A stretch of DNA of 64,000 nucleotides from Streptomyces aureoverticillatus (lineage in GTDB: Bacteria; Actinomycetota; Actinomycetes; Streptomycetales; Streptomycetaceae), in contig NZ_BMSY01000013.1 in NCBI RefSeq assembly GCF_014649395.1, positions 150,554 through 214,553 on the forward strand. Direction: 5' to 3'. Position numbers and translations under genes: made by a program. Within the stretch, counting starts at the first letter, position 1. Every line of letters begins with the position of its first letter. A model generated the notes under the pieces. It saw only the letters and a program-made list of their open reading frames with translations, was not told the origin of the DNA and did no database searches. Shown here piece by piece: positions 9,131 to 18,346 of the stretch.

Positions 9131-9538
9131 ATGTCGTACGACGTCGAGAAGCCCGACGAGCAGTGGCGCGCGGAGCTGACCCCCGCCGAGTACCAGGTCC
9201 TCCGCCAGGCCGGCACGGAGCCCGCGTTCCGCGGCGAGTACACGGACACCACGACCAAGGGCGTCTACTCCTGCCGCGCCTGCGGCGCCGAGCTCTTCAC
9301 CTCCAACGAGAAGTTCGAGTCCCACTGCGGCTGGCCGAGCTTCTACGACCCGAAGGACTCCGACGCCGTCGAGCTGATCGAGGACCGCTCCCACGGCATG
9401 GTCCGCACCGAGGTCCGCTGCGCCCGCTGCGGCTCCCACCTCGGCCACGTCTTCGAGGGCGAGGGCTATCCGACGCCGACGGACCAGCGGTACTGCATCA
9501 ACTCGATCTCGCTGCGGCTGGCCGCCGACGAGGGCTGA
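9131..9538 (+). CDS. msrB: Peptide-methionine (R)-S-oxide reductase
   Basis: This 135-aa enzyme reduces methionine-R-sulfoxide in proteins. Two CxxC pairs (Cys48/51 and Cys97/100) form the structural zinc site. The catalytic Cys122 lies in RYCINS, and HCGWPSF is the substrate-pocket signature. The ATG at 9131 is preceded by AAGGGG. It probably shares a transcript with murC. Confidence 0.95.
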   Translation: MSYDVEKPDEQWRAELTPAEYQVLRQAGTEPAFRGEYTDTTTKGVYSCRACGAELFTSNEKFESHCGWPSFYDPKDSDAVELIEDRSHGMVRTEVRCARCGSHLGHVFEGEGYPTPTDQRYCINSISLRLAADEG

Positions 9539-9564
9539 CCGGCCGCCCCGAGTAGCGTGAGGGC

Positions 9565-10119
9565 ATGTCGACTGCGGGGGCCCAAGGGCCGGTTGGAGTG
9601 ATATGTCCTGGGTGCGGTGGTGCGGATGTGGTCACCGTGCGGGAGGCCGTCGGCGGTAAGGGTGCCTTGCGCAAGGAGCTGCCCTCGCGGCTGGCCAAGG
9701 GGCCGGAGAAGGGCGGGGACGGGTGTCTCCACTTCGCCGAGGGGATGGTGCTCGTCGGGCTCGCGCTCGCCTGGGCCTACATGGGGGCGGACCAGGGCAA
9801 GCCGCTGTATGTCGGGGGCGGGATCGGGCTCGCCGTGCTGTTGTTCGTCGCGACGCTCGTCGTGGTGCGCGGCGACGCGCGGGAGAAGGCCGCGGAGCGC
9901 GCCGGCTCGGGGCGTGCCGACGCCTGCTGGCTGCCCGCCCACTACTGCCGCGGGTGCGAGTCCGTCTTCTGCCCCCAAGGGGCGCCGTGGCAGGGCCTGT
10001 TGACCCCGGAGCAGTTCAAGAAGCTGGTGTGGAGCGAGGCGGGATACGCCGATCAGCTCGCGCCCGGGGACAAGGCGAGGGACGCGGAGGTTCCGCCGGG
10101 GGCGGTGCCGGGGCGGTAG
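9565..10119 (+). CDS. Small membrane protein with two Cys-pair motifs
   Basis: The 184-aa product has an N-terminal CPGCGG knuckle, two adjacent hydrophobic segments (around LVGLALAWAY and GIGLAVLLFVATL) likely to be a helical hairpin, and a C-terminal CRGCESVFCP motif. The Cys pairs suggest that N- and C-terminal cytoplasmic parts bind zinc together. It starts 26 bases after msrB. I do not recognise a named family. Confidence 0.72.
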   Translation: MSTAGAQGPVGVICPGCGGADVVTVREAVGGKGALRKELPSRLAKGPEKGGDGCLHFAEGMVLVGLALAWAYMGADQGKPLYVGGGIGLAVLLFVATLVVVRGDAREKAAERAGSGRADACWLPAHYCRGCESVFCPQGAPWQGLLTPEQFKKLVWSEAGYADQLAPGDKARDAEVPPGAVPGR

Positions 10120-10293
10120 GTGCCCCGGGTGCCCGGTGGGGGCGCGTTGTGGAGGGCTTGAGCGCCGGCCGCGAGCCCCCTCACGCCTCTTGGTACTCCC
10201 CAGTACCACCACCCTCAGGGGTCTCAACTCGTTAACCTGTCCGTCAATTCGGGGGACGATCATTGCCCGGCAAGACAGAAATCTGAGGTAGCA

Positions 10294-10383
10294 GTGAGAA
10301 CAGCATCGCGTGCAACCGGTTGCACCACCACCCCCCAACCGGGCCAGGACGGCATCTTCATGTGGTGGTGGCGGGGTCTGTAG
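10294..10383 (+). CDS. Possible 29-residue peptide ending in a Trp run
   Basis: A GTG at 10294 follows GAGG by five bases and opens a 29-codon frame to TAG at 10381-10383. The peptide is basic at its start and has MWWWRGL at its end. A 14-bp palindrome (10311-10324) lies inside it, and its 3' third overlaps the end of the reverse AfsR-like gene. Consecutive Trp codons recall trp leader peptides, but no trp gene follows. It could be chance. Confidence 0.25.
   Translation: MRTASRATGCTTTPQPGQDGIFMWWWRGL
10311..10324. promoter_or_regulatory. LacI/GalR-operator-like palindrome
   Basis: tgcaaccggttgca is a perfect 14-bp palindrome with the TGCAA..CG..TTGCA organisation typical of LacI/GalR-family operators. 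No LacI-family gene is in the window, and the site lies between convergent genes rather than before an obvious promoter, so its role is uncertain. Confidence 0.4.
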
Positions 10384-13300
10384 TCACCCCGGGCTCCGCC
10401 AGGGACAGCCGGAGATCCCGGGCCCGCCCCGCGCAGCCGAGCCGCTCGTACAACTCAAGCGCGTCCTCCGCGAAACCCCGTGCGGAGGGCGCGTCTTGTG
10501 TGTGCGGGGCGGTGCGGGCCAGGCCGTCGAGGGCCCGGGCCGCGCCCAGCGGGCTGCCCACCTCGCGGGCGATGCGCAGCGCCTCGCGGTGGGCGTCGAG
10601 CGCCGCCTCGTACCGGCCGAGCAGGCGCAGCGCCGTGCCGGTGCCGAGGAGCGCGGCCTGGAGGTCGAAGGGGCTGTCGATGCTGCGGGCGACGCGTTCG
10701 GCCTCGGCGAAGTGCCACAGCGCCTCGCCGGGACGGCTGCCCGCGGCGTACGCCGAGCCCAGGCTGATGAGGGTGTCCGACTCGCCGCGTGCGTCGGACG
10801 CGGCGCGGTAGCTGGTGAGGGCGCGGCGGAAGTACGTGAGGGCCTGCTCCACCTGGCCGGTGTCCTGGCAGAGGCTGCCGAGGTTGGTGAGCAGGTTCGC
10901 GCGTTCCTGACGGCCGCCGACGCGCTGCGCCAGACGCAGCGAACGCTCGTAGTGCGCGCGGGCCTGCTCGGGCCGGCCGTCGATGCGGTGCACCTCGCCG
11001 ACGTTGTTGAGGGCGCGCAGCTGGCCGTACAGATAGCCCGTCTTCTCGTGGACGCGCAGCACCGTGCGGAACTGCTCCAGGGCCTCGCGGTGGCGGCCCG
11101 CCGCGTGCAGCGCGACCCCCATCATGTTGGCCACGTCGGCCTGGCCGTAAGGGTCCTCGACCTCGCGGTACAGCGTGTGCGCCGCCCGCAGCACCCGCAG
11201 GCAGGTGCTGCCCTGGCCGCCCGCGAAGTGGGCGCGGCCGGACTGCAGCAGGGCGTCGGCCCGGCCGCGTACGTCGTTCAACTCCTGGAAGAGGAAGAGT
11301 GCCTCGGTCGCCTGGTGCAGGGCCTTGCCGTGGTCCTTCTGCGTGAGGACGTCGGCGTGCTCGACCAGGGCGCGGGCCAGGGCCACCCGGTCGTCGCGCG
11401 CACGGGCCGCGGACACCGCCGCCTCGAACAGTTCCGCGGCCAGGTCCCAAGTGCCCCATAGGCGCAGCGACTTGGCCAGGACGTGCGGTAACAGCACCGC
11501 GTGCGCCGGTGACTCCGCCGCGGCCGTGCGCGCGAGGGCCAGCAGGTTGCCGCGCTCCACGCTCAGCCACGCCGCGGCCTCGTCGGCGTCGCCGAAGTCC
11601 GGGGCGTACGGGCACGTCAGGCCGGGGCCGGGCGGCAGGACGCGGCGGTGCGGTTCGGTGCGGACGGCGGCGCGGTGGGCCGCGGTGAGATAGCAGTTGA
11701 GCAGCCGCGAGAGCGCCGCGCGGCGGGCCGAGTGCGGCTCGTCGCGGGTGCACATGCGCATCCCGAAGGCGCGGGTGAGGTCGTGCAGGCGGTAGCGGTC
11801 GGTCACGGGCTCCTCGACGAGGTTGCGGTCGAGGAGCTGGTCGAGGGTCTTGCGGGTGTGGGTGCGGTCGGCTGCGGCGGTCGGGGCGGTGTCGTCCGTG
11901 CCGGCCGGGCGGGCCGGCTCGTCCACCGCAAGGGCCGTCGCCGCGCGCAGCGTGATGTCCGGGCCGGGGTGCAGGGCCAGACGGCGCAGCAACCGGGCCG
12001 CCCGCGGGGTCAGTTCGGTGTACGAGAGGGAGAACGCCGAGGCCACCGCGTCGCTGTCGAACTCGTCGAGCGGGTCGGCCGCCTGGACCAGGCGGTCCGT
12101 GAGGTGGTCCAGGCTCCAGGAGTCGCGGTGTCGGAACTGGCTCGCGAGGAGTTGCAGCGCGAGCGGGTGGCGACCGCAGGCGGCCACGGTACGGGTGAGC
12201 GCGGACGTGTCGGCGGGCAGCCGGCCGACCCCGGCGACACGTGTGAACAGCGTGGCGGCCTCCGCGGTGGACAGCGCCTCCAGGTACAGCGGGGTCGCGC
12301 CGGTCAGCCCGGTGAGGCGGTTCCTGCTGGTCACGATGGCCCGGCAGGACGCGGCGCCGGGCAGCAGCGGGCGGACCTGTTCGGCGTCGCGGGCGTTGTC
12401 GAGGATCACGAGCACGCGGCGCCGCGCGGTCCACTCCCGCCAGCGCGTCACGCGCGCGTCCAGCGAACCGGGCAGCTCGCCGGTCACCCCGGCGGCGTGC
12501 AGGAGCACGGCGAGCGCCTCGGCGGGTTCGTACGGAGGCAGCGGGCCGTACCCGCGCAGGTCGACGTAGAACTGGCCGTCCGGGCAGGCATCGCCCAGGC
12601 GGTGCGCGGCGTGCAGCGCGAGCGCGGTCTTGCCGACGCCGGGCATGCCGTGGACGAGGGTGAGGGGGAGCGCGCTCGACGGGGGCGCCCCCGCCTTTCC
12701 TGACTCGCCCAGGAGGATGCGCAGTTCGCTCGCCCGGCCCGTGAAGTCCCATGTATCACGGGGCAAGTTGGAGAGCGGCTCCTCGTCCTCGGGGGCGTCG
12801 TCGGGTGGGCGCGCGGCCGTCGTCGCGGGGGTCGGCGGGGCCCCCGGAGCCGACGCGACCGTCCCGCCGCTCTCCCACGCGGCCGTCCGCATCAGCGCCC
12901 GGTCCTGTTCGAGGATGCGTACGTGGAGTTCCTGGAGCTCCGTGCCGGGTTCGATGCCCTGGCCCTCGTGGAGGCGGGCGCGGGTGGCGCGGTAGAGGCC
13001 GAGGGCCTCGTCGTCGCGGCCCGAGCGGTACAGGGCCAGCATCAGGGCGGCGATCACCCGCTGCGCGAGGGGGTTCTGGGCGGCCAGCTCGTGCAGCTCG
13101 CCGATGAGGTCGGCGTGCCGGCCGAGCTCCAGCTCCAGGCGGATCCGCTCCTCGCGTACGTGGCGGTGGTCCTCCAGGAGCCGGGCGCGGGCCGACCGCG
13201 CCCATGCGCCGGTGAACTCCGTCAACGGCTCGCCGCGCCACAGCGACTCGGCCGTGCGGAGCAGTTCGACGGCCCGCCGCATGCCGCCCTGCCGGGCGGC

Positions 13301-13798
13301 GACCGCGGCGTCGGCACGCAGCCGGCGGTAGCGCAGCAGGTCCACGGCGTCGGGGGCGACACGTAGGCGGTACAGGCGTGGCGCGTACCGCTCCAGGAGG
13401 GCCTGGTCGCCGGCCGCCCGGCTCAGCCGGGAGCGCAGCCGCGACAGATAGCTCTGCAGCGTGTCCTGGGCGGTGCGGGGCGGCTCGTCGTCCCAGACGC
13501 GGTCCATGAGGGCGTCGAGGGAGACCGGTTCACCGTGGGCGTGCACCAGGACGGCCAGCACACAGCGCTCCTTCGGTGACCCGAGCTCGTACTGCCGGCC
13601 GCCCTCCCAGAGCTCGAGAGGCCCCAGAGCCAGTAAGTCCACCCTCACCCCCGATGGGTGCGCGCCCGGCGGGTGCACCGCGCCGCCGCCGTCGGCAGCC
13701 CCGCACATCTGTGCGGAACTCTGCTCACTGTTGTCGGGGTGCCAGGGGGAGCGGACAGGGGCGCACGGGTGCGTGCCGGGCGCATGGGGTGGATCCAT
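10358..13798 (-). CDS. AfsR-like SARP regulator (winged helix-BTAD-NB-ARC-TPR)
   Basis: A large (about 1146 aa) pathway-regulator of the SARP/AfsR type. An OmpR-like winged-helix domain (DLLALGPLELW onward, KERCVLAVLV, LQSYLSRLRSRL) is followed by a bacterial transcriptional activation domain, an NB-ARC ATPase with P-loop GMPGVGKTAL and Walker-B-like RVLVILD, then TPRs to the C-terminus. Start choice: ATG 13798 is taken, but GTG 13648 directly before the winged helix is equally plausible. Two TTA codons are present (13634-13636, near the start, and 11489-11491), so translation should depend on the bldA tRNA. It is divergent from the GT-B-like gene at 14033. Such regulators commonly control antibiotic or developmental genes; the target here is unknown. 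Confidence 0.9.
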   Translation of the reverse strand: MDPPHAPGTHPCAPVRSPWHPDNSEQSSAQMCGAADGGGAVHPPGAHPSGVRVDLLALGPLELWEGGRQYELGSPKERCVLAVLVHAHGEPVSLDALMDRVWDDEPPRTAQDTLQSYLSRLRSRLSRAAGDQALLERYAPRLYRLRVAPDAVDLLRYRRLRADAAVAARQGGMRRAVELLRTAESLWRGEPLTEFTGAWARSARARLLEDHRHVREERIRLELELGRHADLIGELHELAAQNPLAQRVIAALMLALYRSGRDDEALGLYRATRARLHEGQGIEPGTELQELHVRILEQDRALMRTAAWESGGTVASAPGAPPTPATTAARPPDDAPEDEEPLSNLPRDTWDFTGRASELRILLGESGKAGAPPSSALPLTLVHGMPGVGKTALALHAAHRLGDACPDGQFYVDLRGYGPLPPYEPAEALAVLLHAAGVTGELPGSLDARVTRWREWTARRRVLVILDNARDAEQVRPLLPGAASCRAIVTSRNRLTGLTGATPLYLEALSTAEAATLFTRVAGVGRLPADTSALTRTVAACGRHPLALQLLASQFRHRDSWSLDHLTDRLVQAADPLDEFDSDAVASAFSLSYTELTPRAARLLRRLALHPGPDITLRAATALAVDEPARPAGTDDTAPTAAADRTHTRKTLDQLLDRNLVEEPVTDRYRLHDLTRAFGMRMCTRDEPHSARRAALSRLLNCYLTAAHRAAVRTEPHRRVLPPGPGLTCPYAPDFGDADEAAAWLSVERGNLLALARTAAAESPAHAVLLPHVLAKSLRLWGTWDLAAELFEAAVSAARARDDRVALARALVEHADVLTQKDHGKALHQATEALFLFQELNDVRGRADALLQSGRAHFAGGQGSTCLRVLRAAHTLYREVEDPYGQADVANMMGVALHAAGRHREALEQFRTVLRVHEKTGYLYGQLRALNNVGEVHRIDGRPEQARAHYERSLRLAQRVGGRQERANLLTNLGSLCQDTGQVEQALTYFRRALTSYRAASDARGESDTLISLGSAYAAGSRPGEALWHFAEAERVARSIDSPFDLQAALLGTGTALRLLGRYEAALDAHREALRIAREVGSPLGAARALDGLARTAPHTQDAPSARGFAEDALELYERLGCAGRARDLRLSLAEPGVTTDPATTT

Positions 13799-14032
13799 GG
13801 CCAAAACTTTCCCTGTAGGCCGCACGGAAGCCCAACTACCGCCCGGCAAAAGGAGGTTGGAGGCCACGGCGTACGCGCCGGTGTGAGCCGGAGCGATGGC
13901 GTATGCCCTCGTCAGTCGGCACTCGGAGTGCAGGATTCCTGCAACCCGGCCATCCAGGTCCCCGGGGCACGCTGCCCCCGTTCCATCCGACACGACGGAG
14001 AGACACGACGGAGAGAACCGGGGGACAGAACG

Positions 14033-15286
14033 ATGAGCGTGACCATGCTGGAGGCGCACGGGCATCCGGTGCCCGTGCGGCCGGACGTCGAGCGGTGGGC
14101 CACCCGTCCCGTACGCAGGCGGGTGCTCGCCGTGGTGCACACGGTGACGTCGGGGCGGCGGCTCCTCGACGCGGTGCGGCTCCTGGAGGGCGACTGGCGG
14201 GTGCAGGTGTTCTTCACCGCGGCGCCCGACGTGTTCAGCGGCGGAGTGGCCGACTTCCTCGACGACCTCAAGGCCCTGGTGCTGCCCTGGAGTCAGGCGG
14301 TGCAGACCGTCTTCGACCTCGCCCTCGCGGCCGGCCACGGCGGGCTGCACGAGCTGCACGCGCCGGTGGTCGTGCTGCCGCACGGCGCCGGGCACAACAA
14401 GATCGTGCGGGCCCGGCGGGGCGGTGCCGTCGCCGCGCGGGGCGTGTACGGGCTGAGCAGGCAGCGGCTCGTACGCGACGGGACGGTGGTCCCCGAGGCC
14501 ATCGTCCTCGCGCACCGCGAGGAGCTGGCGCGGCTCGGCCGCGACTGCCCGGAGGCGCTACCGGTCGCCGAGGTCGTCGGCGACCCCTGCTTCGACCGGG
14601 TGACCGCGAGCCGTCCCGCGCGGGCCCTGTACCGGCAGGCCCTGCGGACCCGGGCCGGGCAGCGGCTCGTCCTCGTCTGCTCGACCTGGGGCCCGGGCTC
14701 GCTGCTCGGCAGCGGCGGGCAGGAGCTGATCGACCGGATCGTGGCCGAACTGCCGCCCGAGGACTACCGGGTGGCCGTGCTGCTGCATCCGCACGTGTGG
14801 CACACCCACAGCGAGTGGCAGGTGCGCGGCTGGTTCGCGGGGCTCGGGCGCGGCGGGCTCGCCGTCGTCAGCCACCGCGCCGACTGGGTCGGGGCGCTCG
14901 TCGCCGCCGACTTCGTCGTGGGCGACCACGGATCCGTCTCGCTGTACGGCGCCATGACCGGCAGGCCGGTACTTCTCGCCTGTCTGCCGGACGCCGATGT
15001 CGACCCGGGCTCCCCGATGGCCGAACTCGCCTCGTTCGCACCGAGGTTGCGGGAGGACAGGCCGGTGCGGCGGCAGCTCGCCCGTGCCGCCGCGACGTAC
15101 CGGGCCGACCTGCACGAGCGGGTCGCCGCCCGCATCACCTCCGAACCCGGTCGGTTCGCGCGGAAGATGCGGGCGCTGCTCTACCGCAAGCTGCGGCTGC
15201 GGGCGCCCGGCGCGCCCCCGGCCACGGAACCGGCGCGGCTGCCGCGGGTCGTGGAGTACGACGAGCCGGGGAGCGTCGTGTCATGA
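14033..15286 (+). CDS. GT-B-fold protein resembling CDP-glycerol glycerophosphotransferases
   Basis: The 417-aa protein looks like a two-Rossmann (GT-B) transferase: an N-terminal strand-helix (RRVLAVVHTVTSGRRLLDAV), a central VVLPHGAGHNKI motif, a second domain starting RLVLVCSTWGPGSLLG, HPHVWH, and a C-terminal GDHGSVSLYGAMTGRPVLL segment that parallels the SDYSS-type donor-site motif of teichoic-acid CDP-glycerol transferases. Actual substrate and activity are inferred. The ATG at 14033 is chosen because upstream sequence is intergenic in character. The stop overlaps the next start (ATGA), so the two are coupled. No signal peptide is seen. Confidence 0.7.
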   Translation: MSVTMLEAHGHPVPVRPDVERWATRPVRRRVLAVVHTVTSGRRLLDAVRLLEGDWRVQVFFTAAPDVFSGGVADFLDDLKALVLPWSQAVQTVFDLALAAGHGGLHELHAPVVVLPHGAGHNKIVRARRGGAVAARGVYGLSRQRLVRDGTVVPEAIVLAHREELARLGRDCPEALPVAEVVGDPCFDRVTASRPARALYRQALRTRAGQRLVLVCSTWGPGSLLGSGGQELIDRIVAELPPEDYRVAVLLHPHVWHTHSEWQVRGWFAGLGRGGLAVVSHRADWVGALVAADFVVGDHGSVSLYGAMTGRPVLLACLPDADVDPGSPMAELASFAPRLREDRPVRRQLARAAATYRADLHERVAARITSEPGRFARKMRALLYRKLRLRAPGAPPATEPARLPRVVEYDEPGSVVS

Positions 15287-15810
15287 CGGGGGTGTTGGTC
15301 GTGGGGCTGCCTGTGACGGCGGTCGGGACGGCGGTGGTGACGGCGACGCCCGAGGCGCGGGGCGTCGAGTGGGTACGCGTGGCGCTGCTCGGCCTCGCGG
15401 CCACGGGGTTCGTGGACGAGCACGTGCGGGTGGCGTCGCCCGCCGAAGGCTCCTGGGCGCGGCTCGGTGACGTGCTCCACGCGGAGTCCGCGGCGCCGTG
15501 GCACGCGGCACGGCTCGCCGCGCGGCACCCGGGGGCCCTGGTGGTGGCCGCGCACCACGGCCGCGTGTGCCGCCTGCGGCTCGGGCCGAGAGGCGTGCCC
15601 CTCGTCCTGCGGGCCGCGCGGGGCGCACGGGGCGGACGAGGAGAACGGGCCGGACGGCCTGAGTTTCCGTGGCCCGTCTGGGCGTCCCTGGCGCACGCGT
15701 TCCTCGCGGCGGGGCTGCCGCCGCGAGGGCTGGCGGAGGTGCGGGTGCTGACCGGGGCGGCGGCGGCGGCGGTGGTGGTGGCTGAGGCGGGGCTTCGGGC
15801 GGGGCGGTAG
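15283..15810 (+). CDS. Hypothetical protein translationally coupled to the GT-B-like gene
   Basis: The 175-aa product is Ala/Val/Gly-rich and begins with a hydrophobic strand (VLVVGLPVTAVGTAVV). No named domain is recognised. The ATG overlaps the preceding stop by four bases, which argues for co-expression and joint function with the GT-B-like protein. It converges on the STAND gene ending at 15848. Confidence 0.65.
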   Translation: MTGVLVVGLPVTAVGTAVVTATPEARGVEWVRVALLGLAATGFVDEHVRVASPAEGSWARLGDVLHAESAAPWHAARLAARHPGALVVAAHHGRVCRLRLGPRGVPLVLRAARGARGGRGERAGRPEFPWPVWASLAHAFLAAGLPPRGLAEVRVLTGAAAAAVVVAEAGLRAGR

Positions 15811-15847
15811 TCGGGTCCGACAGTCACGGGTTGCCGGGTGGGGCCGC

Positions 15848-18214
15848 TCATCGGCCCGGCGGCGCGTCCAACGCCTCCCAGCGCGCCCGGGCCGCCCGCG
15901 CGTCCGGTGACGTGGCGCGGCCCGCCTCGCCGTACAGGGCGAGCGCCTCGCCGTACTGCTCGCGGGCCCGGCCCGGGGCGCCGCGGTGTTCGGAGAGTTC
16001 CGCCAGGGCGTGCAGGGCGCGGGCCGTCTCGTACGCGGCCGACATCGCGCGCAGGGCGTCGAGGGCGGGTCTCAACTCGGCCTCGGCCAGGTCGGGTTCG
16101 CCGTGGGCCAAGTGGGCGCGGCCGAGCAGGACGGCCGCGCGGGCCGCGTTGTACGTGTCGTTCGCCGCGCGCAGCGTCGTGTGCGCGGCGGCCGCGTGCC
16201 GGGCCGCCTCGGCGGGGCGGCCCCGGGTGAGGGCCACATCGGCGAGGTTGAGGCGGGCCAGGCCGCCCGCGCGGACGTCGCCGACGCCGGGCAGCGCCTC
16301 CGCCGCCCGCGTGAAGTACCGGGCGGCCTCGTCGAGGCGGCCCAGGCGCTGGTGGGCGAGTCCCCGGTAGTTGAGGGTGCGGGCGTGGCCGAGCGCGTTG
16401 CCGTCGGCGCGGAACTGGCGGGCCGCGCGCTCGAACATCTCCAGGGCCCGCTCGTGGCAGCCCATGCCCAGCTCGCCGACGCCGCCGGAGGTGAGCATCC
16501 GGCACTGCGCCGCCGTGTCGCCGAGATCCTCCGCGGCGGCGAGCCCTTCCTGGTGCGCGGCCCGCCACTCCTCGTAGAACTTGCGGCGCAGGAACAGCGG
16601 CCACAGCGCGTCGGCGAGCTGCCAGCCCACCGTCGGGAAGGCGGTGCGGGCGCCGCGTATCACCGCCATCAGGTTGGGCAGTTCGCGCTCCTGCCAGTCG
16701 AGCGCCGCCTCCGGGCCCGCGCCGAAGTCCTCCGTGAGGACCGGTCCCGCGCCGTGGTCGCGGGCCATCGTGCGGTGCTGCGGGTCGACGATCCGCTCGG
16801 CCTCGGTCGCCGTGGCGAGGTAGTGGTCGGCGATCCGCCGCAGGGCCGCCGCGCGCGCCCACGGCGACTCGTCCTGCGCGGCCTTCGCCGCCGCGTGCAG
16901 CCGTACGAGGTCGTGGAAGCGGTGCCGGTCCTCGTCGGCGTCGGTGAGCAGGTTCGCGTCGTGCAGCAGGTCGAGCAGGGCGAGGGCGCGGGGAGCGTGC
17001 GGCGCGGCGGTCGCCGGTATGGGGCGGGCGGCCGTGTCGGCACGGGTGCGGGCACTCGCGCCGGGGCCCGGCCCCCGCTCCGGTTCCGCCAGCACCGCGA
17101 CGGCCACCGCGTCCCCGAACTCCGTGCCCGGGTGCAGTCCGAGGAGGCGGTAGAGGCGGGCCGCGTCCGGTGGGAGTTCCTGGTACGTCAGGTCAAGGGC
17201 CGCGCGCACGTTGTGGTCGCCGTCGATCGCCAGTTCCTCCAGCCGGTCGTGCTCCTCGGTGAGGGCCCGGACCATGGTGGTGATCCCGCGCCGCGGCCGG
17301 GCGGCGAGGCGGGCCCCGGCCACCCGCACCGCGAGCGGCAGCCCGGCGCACAACTCGACCAGGGCGCGGGCCTGTTCGGGCTGGTCGGCCACGCGGTCGT
17401 CGGAGAGGGTCGCGGCAAGCAGCTCCACGGCCTCGTCCACGCCGAGCGGCTCCAGCTGCACCGAGTGGCAGCCGTCGACGGTCAGGCCGGGCATCCGCCA
17501 GCGGCTGGTCACGGCGGTGACGCTGCGGCCGCCCGGCAGCAGCGGCCGCACCTGCGCGGCGGACGCCGCGTCGTCGAGCAGCACCACCAGGCGCAGGCCC
17601 GCCGTCAACGAGCGGTACAGTCCCGCCTGTTCGGCGAGCCCCGTCGGGACCTGCGCGGCCGGGACGCCGAGCGCGCGCAGGAACCGGCCGATGACCTCGC
17701 CGGGGTCGGCGGGACCGGTCGGCGACTGGGCGCCCAGGTCCGCGTAGAGCTGGCCGTCGGGGAAGTGCGGGCGCAGCGCGTGCAACCAGGCGAGGGTGAG
17801 TGCCGTCTTGCCGACGCCGCCGAGGCCGCTGACCGCGACGAGGGTGTGGCTGCCCGGACCGGCCCGCAGTCGTCGGCTTTCGAGCAGGTCGAGCTCGGCC
17901 GTGCGGTCGGTGATGCGGGCGGCGGGCGGCAACTGCCATGGCGGGTGGGGTGGTTGTGGGGCGGTCGGCGGCGACTGGATGTGGATGCCGCCGTACACGG
18001 TCTGGGCCTGCACCGCCGGACCGTGCACCGTCCCACTCAGCTCGTTGCGGCCGCCCGGCTCGCGCGGCTCGCAGTGGCCACCTGGCTCGCGCGGCTCGTC
18101 GCGGCCACCGCGTTCCCGTGGCTCGTCGTGGCCGCCCCGCTCCCGCGGCTCGTCGTGGCCGCCCTCCTCCTGCCCCGGCACCGAGCACCCCCTCCGCCCG
18201 CGGGCCGGCCCCAC
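15848..18214 (-). CDS. STAND (NB-ARC) ATPase with C-terminal TPRs
   Basis: The 788-aa protein has a low-complexity N-terminus of nine-residue repeats (GGHDEPRER type, about five units), then a short SGTVHGPAVQAQTVYGG segment seen before the NTPase in many Streptomyces NB-ARC proteins. The NB-ARC domain (P-loop GLGGVGKTAL, LRLVVLLDD Walker B, TSRWRMPG) and TPRs follow. Unlike the 10358 regulator it has no DNA-binding domain, so it probably works as a signalling ATPase with an unknown partner. The GTG at 18214 has AGGGGG about nine bases upstream. The first about 50 residues are the least certain part. Confidence 0.82.
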   Translation of the reverse strand: MGPARGRRGCSVPGQEEGGHDEPRERGGHDEPRERGGRDEPREPGGHCEPREPGGRNELSGTVHGPAVQAQTVYGGIHIQSPPTAPQPPHPPWQLPPAARITDRTAELDLLESRRLRAGPGSHTLVAVSGLGGVGKTALTLAWLHALRPHFPDGQLYADLGAQSPTGPADPGEVIGRFLRALGVPAAQVPTGLAEQAGLYRSLTAGLRLVVLLDDAASAAQVRPLLPGGRSVTAVTSRWRMPGLTVDGCHSVQLEPLGVDEAVELLAATLSDDRVADQPEQARALVELCAGLPLAVRVAGARLAARPRRGITTMVRALTEEHDRLEELAIDGDHNVRAALDLTYQELPPDAARLYRLLGLHPGTEFGDAVAVAVLAEPERGPGPGASARTRADTAARPIPATAAPHAPRALALLDLLHDANLLTDADEDRHRFHDLVRLHAAAKAAQDESPWARAAALRRIADHYLATATEAERIVDPQHRTMARDHGAGPVLTEDFGAGPEAALDWQERELPNLMAVIRGARTAFPTVGWQLADALWPLFLRRKFYEEWRAAHQEGLAAAEDLGDTAAQCRMLTSGGVGELGMGCHERALEMFERAARQFRADGNALGHARTLNYRGLAHQRLGRLDEAARYFTRAAEALPGVGDVRAGGLARLNLADVALTRGRPAEAARHAAAAHTTLRAANDTYNAARAAVLLGRAHLAHGEPDLAEAELRPALDALRAMSAAYETARALHALAELSEHRGAPGRAREQYGEALALYGEAGRATSPDARAARARWEALDAPPGR

Positions 18215-18346
18215 GCGAACCGCCCCCTGTCAGGCCATCCTTTCCGTACGCGCGTGCGGTATCCGCGGTGAGAGGAAGGCCACGGCGGGACGGCCGAAAG
18301 GCGCCTGCCCTACAGGGGGTTGACGCTTGCCGGTGCGGGGCGGCCC

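Noticed and set aside
10294..10383. trp attenuator leader
   Set aside because: It has a Trp run, but no trp or aromatic biosynthesis gene follows on that strand, so a leader function is not supported.
13799..14515. N-terminal extension of the AfsR-like frame
   Set aside because: It runs through the divergent promoter region and into the start of the gene at 14033, and has no domain character.
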